A stretch of 64,000 nucleotides of DNA from an uncultured Pelagibacteraceae bacterium (GTDB taxonomy: Bacteria > Pseudomonadota > Alphaproteobacteria > Pelagibacterales > Pelagibacteraceae), in the NCBI GenBank assembly GCA_902546795.1, contig CACCLK010000001.1:20095-84094 (forward strand). The letters run 5' to 3'. Made by a program: the position numbers and the translations under genes. The notes below the pieces were generated by a model. It saw only the letters and a program-made list of their open reading frames with translations, did no database searches and had not been told where the DNA came from. Positions within the stretch are counted from its first letter, which is position 1; each line of letters opens with the position of its first letter. Shown piece by piece: positions 11,508 through 20,915 of this stretch.

Positions 11508-12752
11508 TCATTTTGGCCTTATGACTCCGTTTCCTATCACAACATACTTGTATGAAGTAAGCTGGTTTATTCCCACGGGACCTCTTGGTGGTAATTTGTT
11601 TGTTGAAATTCCTATTTCACCTCCAAATCCAAATTCACCGCCATCGGCAAATTGAGTAGATACATTTTGCATTGCGATAGAACTATTCACTCTAGTTATG
11701 AAGTATTCACAATTTTTTTTATCACTAGAAACTATACAATCTGTATGCATCGTCCCATACTTTAGAATATGAGCTACAGCTTCTTTAACATTTTTTACAG
11801 ATTTTACAGATAAAATTGAGTCTAAATACTCTGTTTTCCAGTCCTTTTCATTTGCTAAAGGAAATCTATTTTTAAGAATTTTATTAATTTTTTTATCTAC
11901 CTTTACTTTACAGCCATTTTTTTCTAATAAATCAATTATTTCTTTTCCTCTATTATTGATTAATTTTTCGTTAATTAACAAAGTCTCCAATGCTCCACAA
12001 ATACTAGTTCTTCGCATTTTTGAATTTAAAATTACTCTTTTAGCAATTTTAAAATCTGATTTCTTATCGAGATAAATATGGCACAATCCCTCTAGATGCC
12101 CAATCACATGTATTTTAGAAAATTTTTGCACTTTTTCTACTAACCCTCTGCCACCTCTTGGAACTACAACATCTATATAATGACCCATATCTGAAAGAAG
12201 GTAATTAACAATTTTTCTATTTTTTTTTTCTATGAATTGCACGCAGTTTTTATCTAATCCATTTTTTGTTAATTGTGCTCTAAATAGATCTGCTAAAATT
12301 TTATTTGAATAAAATGCTTCAGAACCACCTCTTAAAATTACACAATTACCTGATTTTAAGGATAATGATGCTACGTCAGCAGTTACATTTGGTCTACTTT
12401 CATAAATGACGCCAATAACACCAATTGGTGTTGAAATTTTTTTAATCTTTAGATTATTAGGTCTTTTCCACTGATCTAAAACTTTTCCAATCGGATTTTT
12501 AAATTTTGCAATTTGATTTATTGAATATCTGATTCCCTCTATTCTTTTTGCATCAAGAATTAATCTGTCAATCAAATTTTTTCTTTTAGCAGACTTTATA
12601 TCTTTTATATTTTCTTTTATTATTTTTAGTTTATTAATTTTCAAACTTTTATTGTAATTATCTAAAACTTTCACAATCTGACTATGTTTTGCGGTTTTAA
12701 GTCTTTCAAAAGCTAATTTAGATTTAATACCAATATCTTTTAAGTATTTCAT
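11508..12752 (-). CDS. proA: gamma-glutamyl phosphate reductase
   Basis: IGVIGVIYESRPNVTADVASLSLKSGNCVILRGG; RRTSICGALE. Confidence 0.95.
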   Translation of the reverse strand: MKYLKDIGIKSKLAFERLKTAKHSQIVKVLDNYNKSLKINKLKIIKENIKDIKSAKRKNLIDRLILDAKRIEGIRYSINQIAKFKNPIGKVLDQWKRPNNLKIKKISTPIGVIGVIYESRPNVTADVASLSLKSGNCVILRGGSEAFYSNKILADLFRAQLTKNGLDKNCVQFIEKKNRKIVNYLLSDMGHYIDVVVPRGGRGLVEKVQKFSKIHVIGHLEGLCHIYLDKKSDFKIAKRVILNSKMRRTSICGALETLLINEKLINNRGKEIIDLLEKNGCKVKVDKKINKILKNRFPLANEKDWKTEYLDSILSVKSVKNVKEAVAHILKYGTMHTDCIVSSDKKNCEYFITRVNSSIAMQNVSTQFADGGEFGFGGEIGISTNKLPPRGPVGINQLTSYKYVVIGNGVIRPK

Positions 12753-12753
12753 T

Positions 12754-13842
12754 TTATATTCTTACCATATCATCTTTATGAACAATTTCTGATTTACTTG
12801 GATATCCTAAAATATTTTGAATATCATTACTATGCCTACCTTTGATTTTGTTAATTTCATCAGATGTGAAAGACGATAAACCTCGAGCTAAATTTTTGTC
12901 ATTTTCATCAACAATCAAAACATTATCACCCTTGTCAAATTTTCCTTGAGCTTCCAAAACCCCTGCAGCAAGTAGACTCTTTCCATTCAAAAGTGCTTTC
13001 GCAGCTCCTTTATCAATACAAATCTTTCCTGAAGAAGACAGTGAGCTTGCTATCCATTTTTTTCTCGCGTCTAAATTTGAAATTTTTGGAATGAAACATG
13101 TATGTTTTTTTTCTTTAATTAATCTTTGAAGGGGATTTTTATACTTTCCATTCCCAATAAACATATAGCAACCAGAGTCCATACAAATTTTAGCAGCGTC
13201 TAATTTTGTGATCATACCACCAGCTCCGTAAGTACTATTTTTCTTATCGGCGAGTTTGTAAAATTTTTGGCTTAAATTCTCTACTTGTTTAATGTAGCTT
13301 TTTGATTTTTTATCGTAGAGACCATCCACATCAGAGAATATTATTAAAGTATCAGCACCAACTATCTGGGCAACTCTTGCTGCAAGTCTGTCGTTATCAC
13401 CATATTTTATTTCGGATGTAGCAGTTGTGTCATTTTCATTTACCAATGGAATAGCATTTAATTTAAATAAATTTTCAAATGTCCTTCTTACATTGATAGC
13501 TCTTTTTCTTTGTTCAGTGTCATCTGGTGAAATTAGTATTTGACCCATTTTCATATTATTTTTTACTAAAATATTTTGAAATTCTTTTGCTAATTGTATT
13601 TGGCCAACAGCAGCTATTGCCTGGCTCATTTCAAGTTTTATTCGTTTTTTTTTAATCTTCAAGTAATTTTGCCCTAGAGCTATAGCCCCCGAGGAAACTA
13701 TAATTAAGTTAATCTTTCTTTTAAATTTTTTAATATCTTTAATGAGACTATCAACCCATTTTTTTTTAAAATTTCCAGACGAGTCAACTACAGTGGAGGA
13801 GCCTAGTTTAATAACGACTTTTGATGAGTTTTTAATTAGCAT
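12754..13842 (-). CDS. proB: glutamate 5-kinase with PUA domain
   Basis: VVIKLGSSTVVD..., GDNDRLAARVAQIVGADTLIIFSDVDGLY. Confidence 0.95.
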   Translation of the reverse strand: MLIKNSSKVVIKLGSSTVVDSSGNFKKKWVDSLIKDIKKFKRKINLIIVSSGAIALGQNYLKIKKKRIKLEMSQAIAAVGQIQLAKEFQNILVKNNMKMGQILISPDDTEQRKRAINVRRTFENLFKLNAIPLVNENDTTATSEIKYGDNDRLAARVAQIVGADTLIIFSDVDGLYDKKSKSYIKQVENLSQKFYKLADKKNSTYGAGGMITKLDAAKICMDSGCYMFIGNGKYKNPLQRLIKEKKHTCFIPKISNLDARKKWIASSLSSSGKICIDKGAAKALLNGKSLLAAGVLEAQGKFDKGDNVLIVDENDKNLARGLSSFTSDEINKIKGRHSNDIQNILGYPSKSEIVHKDDMVRI

Positions 13843-14815
13843 TTTTAATCAAAACTTTTTTTAGTTTTATAATATCCTTTTTTTGAAAAATAGAAATTAC
13901 CTCACACTCTTTTTTAATAACTTTTTTAAATTTATAAATTTTTTCACGTGCTTTGTTTTTATCAATTAAATCTGATTTACTAAAACAAATAATTTCTTTT
14001 TTTTTATTTAATTTTTTATCATATGCCGATAATTCTTTCTTAATATTTTTGTAATTGTTAATAAGGTTATCCTCATTTAAATCAATTAAATGTAGTAGGG
14101 TTTTGCATCTTTCAATGTGTCGTAAAAACTTATCACCCAGACCCACGCCTTCATGCGCACCTTTAACTAAACCAGGTATATCTGCTAAAATGATTTCTTT
14201 ATTATCATAATACGAAACTCCTAAATTTGGATTTAAAGTTGTAAATGGATAATTTGCAATTTTAGGTTTAGCTCGCGTAAGTGTAGCCAGAAGACTAGAC
14301 TTGCCAGCATTAGGCAACCCAATGATACCAATATCTGCAATCATTTTTAACTGTAACCATATCCAAAATTCTTCTCCAAATTTTCCATCAGTTTTTTTTC
14401 TAGGCGCTCTATTTGTTGAACTCTTGAAATTAACATTTCCCAATCCCCCTTTCCCACCTGATGCAATTAAATATTTTTCTTTATTTTTTGTAAAATCATA
14501 AATTAAAGTATTATTATCTTCCTCGAAAATCTGTGTTCCGACTGGGATTTTCAAAATTAAATCTTTTCCACTAGCACCAGTTTTATTTCTTTTGCTTCCA
14601 GCGAAGCCATTTTCAGCTTTAAAATGTTGAGTGTATCTAAAGTCAATTAAAGTGTTTAAGTTTCTCTCTGATACAAAAATTATTGAGCCTCCAGCTCCAC
14701 CATTGCCACCATCAGGTCCACCAAACTCAATAAATTTTTCTCTTCGAAAACTTGCTGAGCCAGCTCCACCTCTTCCAGCTTTGATAAAAATCTTTGCTTG
14801 ATCTAAAAATTTCAT
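13832..14815 (-). CDS. obgE: Obg family GTPase
   Basis: MKFLDQAKIFIKAGRGGAGSASFRREKFIEFGGPDGG; GLPNAGKSSLL. Confidence 0.96.
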   Translation of the reverse strand: MKFLDQAKIFIKAGRGGAGSASFRREKFIEFGGPDGGNGGAGGSIIFVSERNLNTLIDFRYTQHFKAENGFAGSKRNKTGASGKDLILKIPVGTQIFEEDNNTLIYDFTKNKEKYLIASGGKGGLGNVNFKSSTNRAPRKKTDGKFGEEFWIWLQLKMIADIGIIGLPNAGKSSLLATLTRAKPKIANYPFTTLNPNLGVSYYDNKEIILADIPGLVKGAHEGVGLGDKFLRHIERCKTLLHLIDLNEDNLINNYKNIKKELSAYDKKLNKKKEIICFSKSDLIDKNKAREKIYKFKKVIKKECEVISIFQKKDIIKLKKVLIKNAN

Positions 14816-14844
14816 TTTAACAATGTCGTTGAAATCTAATTTTA

Positions 14845-15099
14845 TTAACTAGGGACTACAGAAACAAAGGTTCTGTTTAATTTTGATTTCTTAAACTTTA
14901 CTTTTCCTTTAATTAAAGAAAAAATTGAATGATCTTTTCCAATTCCAACATTTTGACCCGGATGGACTTTTGTTCCGCGCTGACGAACTATTATATTTCC
15001 TGGTAAGACATCTTGGCTCCCGTACTTTTTTACTCCAAGTCTTCTGCCTTTACTATCTCGTCCGTTTCTAGATGATCCACCTGCTTTTTTTGTTGCCAT
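14845..15099 (-). CDS. rpmA: 50S ribosomal protein L27
   Basis: [27 protein letters not shown]. Confidence 0.97.
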   Translation of the reverse strand: MATKKAGGSSRNGRDSKGRRLGVKKYGSQDVLPGNIIVRQRGTKVHPGQNVGIGKDHSIFSLIKGKVKFKKSKLNRTFVSVVPS

Positions 15100-15100
15100 T

Positions 15101-15517
15101 TTACTTTTTTACTTTCTTAGTTTCTTTCTTTGTATCCTTTTTAACTTCTTTCTTAATAGTTTTTTTTTCGTCAGCCTTGAACTCAGCTATGATTTTACCA
15201 TCTTTTGATAAAATTTTTGTTATTTGAATTTTAGAGTGTCTCTGTCTATGGCCATTTTTTCTTCTTGAGTTTTTTCTTCTTCTCTTTTGAAAAACTAAAA
15301 TTGTTCTATCTTTAATATTTTTCAAAAGTTTTGCTTCGACAACTGCTCCCTCAATATTTGGGTTACCGACCTCAATATTTTTGTCATCATTCAATAACAA
15401 AACCTTTTTGAATTTTATAACTTTGCCTTCTTCGCTGTCAATTTTTTCTACATCTATAATTTTGCTAGCTGAGACTTTGTATTGTTTTCCACCCGTTTCT
15501 ATAATAGCAAATGACAT
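15101..15517 (-). CDS. rplU: 50S ribosomal protein L21 with Lys-rich C-terminal extension
   Basis: [16 protein letters not shown]...[10 protein letters not shown]; tail [21 protein letters not shown]. Confidence 0.95.
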   Translation of the reverse strand: MSFAIIETGGKQYKVSASKIIDVEKIDSEEGKVIKFKKVLLLNDDKNIEVGNPNIEGAVVEAKLLKNIKDRTILVFQKRRRKNSRRKNGHRQRHSKIQITKILSKDGKIIAEFKADEKKTIKKEVKKDTKKETKKVKK

Positions 15518-15578
15518 AAATATCTCCTTAAATTCTAAGGGAATATAGCCTGATAGCTTCTTAAGTCAAGATTTTTGA

Positions 15579-16337
15579 TTAAAAAGAGTCTTTTAAATCT
15601 CTCAATTTTTTAAAGGTAAGAATGTCTGAAGCGTTATTAATACCTATATTTTTTTTAACACTTTCATTATCGCACCTTAAGAATATGTTTGTTTTTAGTT
15701 CGTCGTCAATTGTTGTTGGAATAGTTGGAGATTTGTCTCGTAATTTTTGATCGATAAAAAGTTTCTTTTTTTTAAGAAAAGTGTTGTCCTTGTCATACTC
15801 CAAACAAAATTCATAATTATTTTTTGTGTATTCGTGACCACAATATACTTTTGTTTCTGGGGGTAGATTTTTAATTTTGTTCAACGAATTAAACATTTCT
15901 TCATGAGTACCTTCAAATATTCTACCACATCCTAAAGAGAACAAAGTATCTCCTGTAAAAATTATCTTTTCTTTCATAAAAAAAAAAGCAATATGTCCTT
16001 TAGTGTGACCTGGAGTGAAAATTACTCTAAATTCCAAATTACCAATTTTGTGCGTTTGGTTTTCCTCAAGTAAAATATCTATTCCAGGAATGCGATCTTT
16101 TTCCATTCCAAATGCTAAAATTTTTGATCCATATTTTTTTTTTAGCATCAAATTGCCATCTACATGATCAGAATGATGATGAGTATTAAGAATGAAGTCT
16201 AATTTTTTGTATTTTTTTATAATTTCTTCACAAGCATAGAATTCTGAGGGGTCTATTATTGAGACAGTATTTGATTCTTTTTCATGAATTAAATAACTGT
16301 AATTGTCACTCAGACATGGAATAACTTCTACTATCAT
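15579..16337 (-). CDS. gloB: hydroxyacylglutathione hydrolase (glyoxalase II)
   Basis: THHHSDH metallo-beta-lactamase motif, CGHEYTKNN. Confidence 0.92.
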   Translation of the reverse strand: MIVEVIPCLSDNYSYLIHEKESNTVSIIDPSEFYACEEIIKKYKKLDFILNTHHHSDHVDGNLMLKKKYGSKILAFGMEKDRIPGIDILLEENQTHKIGNLEFRVIFTPGHTKGHIAFFFMKEKIIFTGDTLFSLGCGRIFEGTHEEMFNSLNKIKNLPPETKVYCGHEYTKNNYEFCLEYDKDNTFLKKKKLFIDQKLRDKSPTIPTTIDDELKTNIFLRCDNESVKKNIGINNASDILTFKKLRDLKDSF

Positions 16338-16338
16338 A

Positions 16339-16959
16339 CTATCCTATTAAAAAGATGCCTAATTTTGAAAAGAGGTTTTTGATTTCTAGGTTGCCCCTTT
16401 TAATAAATGATGTTTGATCTTGATTTACACCAACAACTTTTTTTATGTGAATTTTTTTTTCATCACAAAAATTAAATAAATCTTTAATAGTACACATATG
16501 TAAATTAGGAGTGTTATACCATGTATTTGGTAGCGTCTTTGTGACTGGCATTTTACCAAAAAATAAAAGTTTCATCCTCACTTTCCAATAACCAAAATTG
16601 GGGATAGAAATGATTACTGATTTTCCTATTCTCAATAATTCTTTTAAAACTTTTTCAGGTTTATAAAAAGCTTGAAGCGTTTGACTAAGAACAACATAGT
16701 CAAAAGATTTTTCAGGAAACTGATGAAGCTCAGTTTCAGCATTTCCTTGTATTACTGATAGTCCTTTGTGAATACATATTTGAACATTATCTTGATCAAG
16801 CTCTAATCCTCGAACCTCTATATTTTTTTCATTTTTTAGAAGGCTCATTAAAGACCCATCACCACAGCCTACATCAAGAACTCTACTGTTATTGGGTAAT
16901 AATTCTGCAATTACTTTAAATTCTTTTTTCATTTTTAAATTTATCGTACATTGTGTCAA
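16339..16959 (-). CDS. metW: methionine biosynthesis protein MetW
   Basis: VLDVGCGDGSLMSLL SAM-binding motif; directly downstream of metX. First Met is likely internal (MKKEFKVIAE), so the start is uncertain. Confidence 0.9.
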   Translation of the reverse strand: MTQCTINLKMKKEFKVIAELLPNNSRVLDVGCGDGSLMSLLKNEKNIEVRGLELDQDNVQICIHKGLSVIQGNAETELHQFPEKSFDYVVLSQTLQAFYKPEKVLKELLRIGKSVIISIPNFGYWKVRMKLLFFGKMPVTKTLPNTWYNTPNLHMCTIKDLFNFCDEKKIHIKKVVGVNQDQTSFIKRGNLEIKNLFSKLGIFLIG

Positions 16960-18085
16960 TAAAACCTTTAAGTGTTTTTAAAAATTCTGGTTCATTAAGA
17001 AGAAAAGAATCGTGACCTTTGTCTGTCACAATTTCAGAATAAGAAACATCTGCGCCCGAGGCATTTAGCGCTATTACTATATCCTTATTATCTTTTGTCG
17101 TATAAAGCCAATCTGAGGAAAAAGATATAATCAAAAATTTTGTTTTTTGATTTTTAAAAGCTCCTGAAAGTCCGCCTTTGAATTGCTTTGATAAATCAAA
17201 ATAATCCATCGCTCTGGTAATATAGAGAACAGAGTTAGCATCAAATCTTTCAACAAAAGCATAGCCTTGATGTCTTAAGTAGCTCTCTACTTGAAAGTCA
17301 GCATTGAAACTAAATTCATAATCAGCTTTTTCTTGCAGTTTTCTTCCAAATTTTTCTTGCATGCCTTTTTCTGATAAATAGCTAATATGACCCACCATTC
17401 TTGCAACAGCTAAACCATTTTTTGGTTGTACTTTCTTTAAAACATACTTTCCATTATCCCATATAGGATCAGCCATAATTGCTTGACGCGCCAACTCATT
17501 CAAAGCGATATTTTGAGCGCTATGACTTGAGCTACAAGCTATTGGAACAGCTGAAAAAGTTTTATCAGGAAATGTTGCACAAAACTGTAATAACTGCATA
17601 CCTCCCATTGAACCTCCAGTTGCACATAAAAGTTTTTTGACACCAAGGTGTTCTAATAAAGTCTCTTGAGCTCGAACCATATCTCTAATTGTTATGACTG
17701 GAAAATCCAATCCATAAGGCTTATTGCTATCCGGGTTAATATTTTTTGGACCTAATGAGCCCATACATCCACCAATTACATTTGCACATATAACAAAATA
17801 TTTATTAGTATCTATTGCCTTTCCAGGCCCAACCGCGGTAACCCACCAACCTTCTTTATTAGTTATTGGGTTAGTACCAGTAACAAATTGATCACCTGTT
17901 AATGCGTGGAATACTAGAATAGCATTATCTTTATTAGGATTTAACTTTCCATAAGTTTCATATGCAAGTGGAAAATTCGTTATAGTCTTTCCACAATCTA
18001 ATTTAAGTGGTTTAGTTACATCTAATTTCTTAATATTTTCAAGTTTTATATTCATCCAAAAAAAAAGCCCAGCTAAACTGGGCAT
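16916..18085 (-). CDS. metX: homoserine O-acetyltransferase; start may be ATG at 18085 (MPSLAGLFFW-MNIK...) or at 18055 (MNIKLEN...)
   Basis: LDCGKTITNFPLAYETYGKLN; GGSMGGMQ nucleophile elbow; DSFLL. Confidence 0.93.
   Translation of the reverse strand: MPSLAGLFFWMNIKLENIKKLDVTKPLKLDCGKTITNFPLAYETYGKLNPNKDNAILVFHALTGDQFVTGTNPITNKEGWWVTAVGPGKAIDTNKYFVICANVIGGCMGSLGPKNINPDSNKPYGLDFPVITIRDMVRAQETLLEHLGVKKLLCATGGSMGGMQLLQFCATFPDKTFSAVPIACSSSHSAQNIALNELARQAIMADPIWDNGKYVLKKVQPKNGLAVARMVGHISYLSEKGMQEKFGRKLQEKADYEFSFNADFQVESYLRHQGYAFVERFDANSVLYITRAMDYFDLSKQFKGGLSGAFKNQKTKFLIISFSSDWLYTTKDNKDIVIALNASGADVSYSEIVTDKGHDSFLLNEPEFLKTLKGFIDTMYDKFKNEKRI
18060..18083 (-). terminator. Intrinsic terminator-like hairpin within the 5' region of the metX reading frame
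   Basis: Minus strand GCCCAG-UUUA-GCUGGGC followed by a U tract, immediately 3' of the SAM-II element. Confidence 0.75.
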
Positions 18086-18086
18086 A

Positions 18087-18140
18087 TCCCTTTTTAGCTA
18101 CATTTATTTCGCGCCTGCAATTTGGTTAAATCGGCGCTAT
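18087..18140 (-). ncRNA. SAM-II-type S-adenosylmethionine riboswitch aptamer upstream of metX
   Basis: Minus-strand sequence AUAGCGCCGAUUUAACCAAAUUGCAGGCGCGAAAUAAAUGUAGCUAAAAAGGGAU: GCGCC...GGCGC stem P1, conserved GAUUUAACC, AUAAAUGUAGCUAAAAAGGG pseudoknot/SD segment typical of SAM-II; located before a Met biosynthesis gene. Confidence 0.9.
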
Positions 18141-18142
18141 GA

Positions 18143-18172
18143 ATTAGTACTAAATAGTCTTAAACTTGTCAA
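18143..18172 (-). promoter_or_regulatory. Putative sigma70-type promoter for metX-metW-gloB
   Basis: Minus strand TTGACA - 17/18 nt - TACTAAT just upstream of the aptamer. Confidence 0.6.
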
Positions 18173-18232
18173 ATTCATATGTAATCAAGCATAGAATTTA
18201 AGATATTTTTTATATATGAAATTAAAATAAAT

Positions 18233-19315
18233 ATGAATTTACCTAAGCCTAAAAAAATTAATGCTGATAAATATGTAGCTGGTTTAAGCCTGTTTAAGCA
18301 GAAAGCAGCAAAAATTAAATTATCAGCCAATGAATCTGCCCTAGGACCAAGCCCGAAAGCCGTTAAGGCTTTTAACAAAGTTTTTAAAAATATTAAACGA
18401 TACCCTGACTCTGATGGTATTTTTCTTAGAAAAGTTTTGGCAAAAAAATTTAAATTAGATTTTAATAGAATTATCTTAGGCTCTGGATCAGATCAAATTT
18501 TGGAATTAATATGTAAGGCTTTTTTAGATAAAAAAGATGAAGTAATAATACCTGAATATAGTTTTATTATTTATAGAATTTATAGTAAAATTTGTGGTGC
18601 AAAGATTATTTACGCGAAAGAAAAAAATTTTAAAATTTCTGTAAAGGAAATTCTTTCTAAAGTGAGTCATAAAACAAAAATAGTTTTTTTGGCAAATCCT
18701 AATAATCCAACTGGCACACTGTTAAGTAAAAAAGCACTCATTGAATTAAGAAGAAAATTAAGAAGTAATATTTTATTAGTAGTAGATGACGCATACTGTG
18801 AATATGTTAAAGAAAAAAATTATTCGTCAGCTCTTGAATTATTTTCCAGCTCTAAAAATGTTATTGTAACAAGAACATTTTCAAAAATTTACGGATTAGC
18901 TGGCCTTAGAGTTGGCTGGGGGTACGGTCCTAAAAATTTAATACAAGCTATTAGCCAATTGAAACCACCTTTCAACGTAAATAGAGCTGCACTATTTGCC
19001 GCGTCAGAGTCTATAAAAGATAGTAAGTGGTTAAATAAAGAGGTGCTTCATATAAAAAAATGGTCCAAAATTTTTTTTAAAACTTTCAAAGAATTGAAAA
19101 TTGATACTAATTATGGCCATGGAAATTTTATGCTTATAAATTTTGATAAAATTAAAAAAAATTCAAAAAATGTTTTTTTGAAGTTAGCAAAATCTGGAAT
19201 CTTAGTAAGAAAAATGGAAGTTTATAAAATAAGAAACTCCCTAAGAGTAACAATAGGAAATAGTAAAGAAAATAAAAAATTTATTCAAGTTTTAAAGAAA
19301 GTTATAAATGTTTAA
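18233..19315 (+). CDS. hisC: histidinol-phosphate/aromatic aminotransferase
   Basis: KLSANESALGPSPKAVKAF, NPNNPTGT, TRTFSKIYGLAGLRVGWG. Confidence 0.9.
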   Translation: MNLPKPKKINADKYVAGLSLFKQKAAKIKLSANESALGPSPKAVKAFNKVFKNIKRYPDSDGIFLRKVLAKKFKLDFNRIILGSGSDQILELICKAFLDKKDEVIIPEYSFIIYRIYSKICGAKIIYAKEKNFKISVKEILSKVSHKTKIVFLANPNNPTGTLLSKKALIELRRKLRSNILLVVDDAYCEYVKEKNYSSALELFSSSKNVIVTRTFSKIYGLAGLRVGWGYGPKNLIQAISQLKPPFNVNRAALFAASESIKDSKWLNKEVLHIKKWSKIFFKTFKELKIDTNYGHGNFMLINFDKIKKNSKNVFLKLAKSGILVRKMEVYKIRNSLRVTIGNSKENKKFIQVLKKVINV

Positions 19316-20207
19316 AAAAATTTGTATATTAGGATGTGGTTTAATCGGTTCATCTATTTTGAGAGCAATTAATAAAAACAAATTAAGCAAAGAAAATTCT
19401 GTTTTTGATAAGTCAAAAAAAGTTTTGGACTTTCTTAAAAAAGAAAAACTTTCTAGTGAGGTGACAGATGATATACAGCTTGCAGTAAAAAATGCAGATC
19501 TTATAATAATTTCGACACCGCTTAGCTCTTATGCTGAATTAATTTCTTTAATAAAAAACGATCTGAAAGCAGGAGTTATTTTAACTGATACTGGATCAGT
19601 CAAAAAAGAAATTAATAAAGTTATAGAAAATTCAAAATTAAAAAATATCCATTGGATAGCTTCTCATCCTATAGCTGGAACCGAAGAAAGTGGGCCAGAG
19701 GCGGGCTTTGCGGATTTATTCAAAAATAGATGGTGTATTCTGTCAGCTAACAATCAAGTTGCTAAAGATAAAATAGAAATTCTAGAGAGATTTTGGTCTA
19801 AGCTAGGGAGTAAAGTAAAACTCATGTCATTTGAAGATCATGACTATGTATTGTCCTTAACAAGCCATCTTCCTCACGCAGTTGCTTACAGTATTGTGAG
19901 AACTGCAATTAATAATGAAGATAAATTTAAAAATGATGTGATCCAATACAGTGCTGGAGGATTAAGAGATTTTACTAGAATTGCCGCATCAGATCCTTTG
20001 ATGTGGAAAGATATTTTTATTGATAACAGTGATTATATTTTAAAGGTTTTAGATAACTATTCCAAAAATCTTGATGAAATTAAAAATGCCGTTAAAAATA
20101 AAGACAGTAAAAAGCTTTTAGAAATTTTTTCGTCAACTAAAAAAGTAAGAAAAGAAATTATTGAAGCAGGCCAAGACACTAAAAAACCTGACTTTGGACG
20201 AAAATAA
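19308..20207 (+). CDS. tyrA: prephenate/arogenate dehydrogenase family protein
   Basis: CILGCGLIGSSILRAI Rossmann motif; HPIAGTEESGPEAGFADLF; SHLPHAVAYSIV. Confidence 0.9.
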   Translation: MFKKICILGCGLIGSSILRAINKNKLSKENSVFDKSKKVLDFLKKEKLSSEVTDDIQLAVKNADLIIISTPLSSYAELISLIKNDLKAGVILTDTGSVKKEINKVIENSKLKNIHWIASHPIAGTEESGPEAGFADLFKNRWCILSANNQVAKDKIEILERFWSKLGSKVKLMSFEDHDYVLSLTSHLPHAVAYSIVRTAINNEDKFKNDVIQYSAGGLRDFTRIAASDPLMWKDIFIDNSDYILKVLDNYSKNLDEIKNAVKNKDSKKLLEIFSSTKKVRKEIIEAGQDTKKPDFGRK

Positions 20208-20915
20208 CTAATAATATTTTTTTATTTCAGTATAAATCTTATTTTCAATTTCTTTTGTAAATTCATCATTATCTTTGCCTGGCATTATCGGCTCTAAAAA
20301 TGAAATATGAATATCTCCTGAAAACTTCATAAAACTATTTTTTGGCCAAACTTTTCCTGTATTTAATGCAACAGGAATACAAGGTAAATTCAGTGCTTTG
20401 TATATTCTACCAACTCCTTTTTTGAAAGGAGGCTGTTCATCTAATTTTACTCGGGTTCCCTGAGGGAATATTAAAAGCGGTCTTTTACTTTTTTCTAATC
20501 TCTCTTTTATTTTTTCAAAAAAATTTAAATTTTCCTTGGTAGTCGTCTCTCTGATAATTGCTATAGAGCCAATCTTTCTCAAATACCAACCAAACAAAGG
20601 TATATTTAAAAGCTCTTTTTTTAAAATAAAAATCGGACCATCCAAAGGTATTTGTAATGCAAAAGTTTCAAACATAGATTGGTGTGCTGAAGCAACAAAA
20701 AAATGATCAACTTTTTTTAAGTTTTCTTTTCCGTGAAAAATTACTTTAGTATTCATTACAAGCTTCAATATGAACACCATATATTTTGCTGATAACCTTC
20801 CAAAAAAAATTGTAAATCTGTCAGGTAGAATTAATGTAGGTATAGCTAATAAAAAAATTAAAATTAGTCCAAAGTAAAGAAAAAAATTAAAAATTAAAGA
20901 TTTAATAAATTGCAT
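20208..20915 (-). CDS. plsC: 1-acyl-sn-glycerol-3-phosphate acyltransferase
   Basis: SAHQSMFET (variant HX4D/E), FPQGTR motif, N-terminal TM. Confidence 0.85.
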   Translation of the reverse strand: MQFIKSLIFNFFLYFGLILIFLLAIPTLILPDRFTIFFGRLSAKYMVFILKLVMNTKVIFHGKENLKKVDHFFVASAHQSMFETFALQIPLDGPIFILKKELLNIPLFGWYLRKIGSIAIIRETTTKENLNFFEKIKERLEKSKRPLLIFPQGTRVKLDEQPPFKKGVGRIYKALNLPCIPVALNTGKVWPKNSFMKFSGDIHISFLEPIMPGKDNDEFTKEIENKIYTEIKKYY

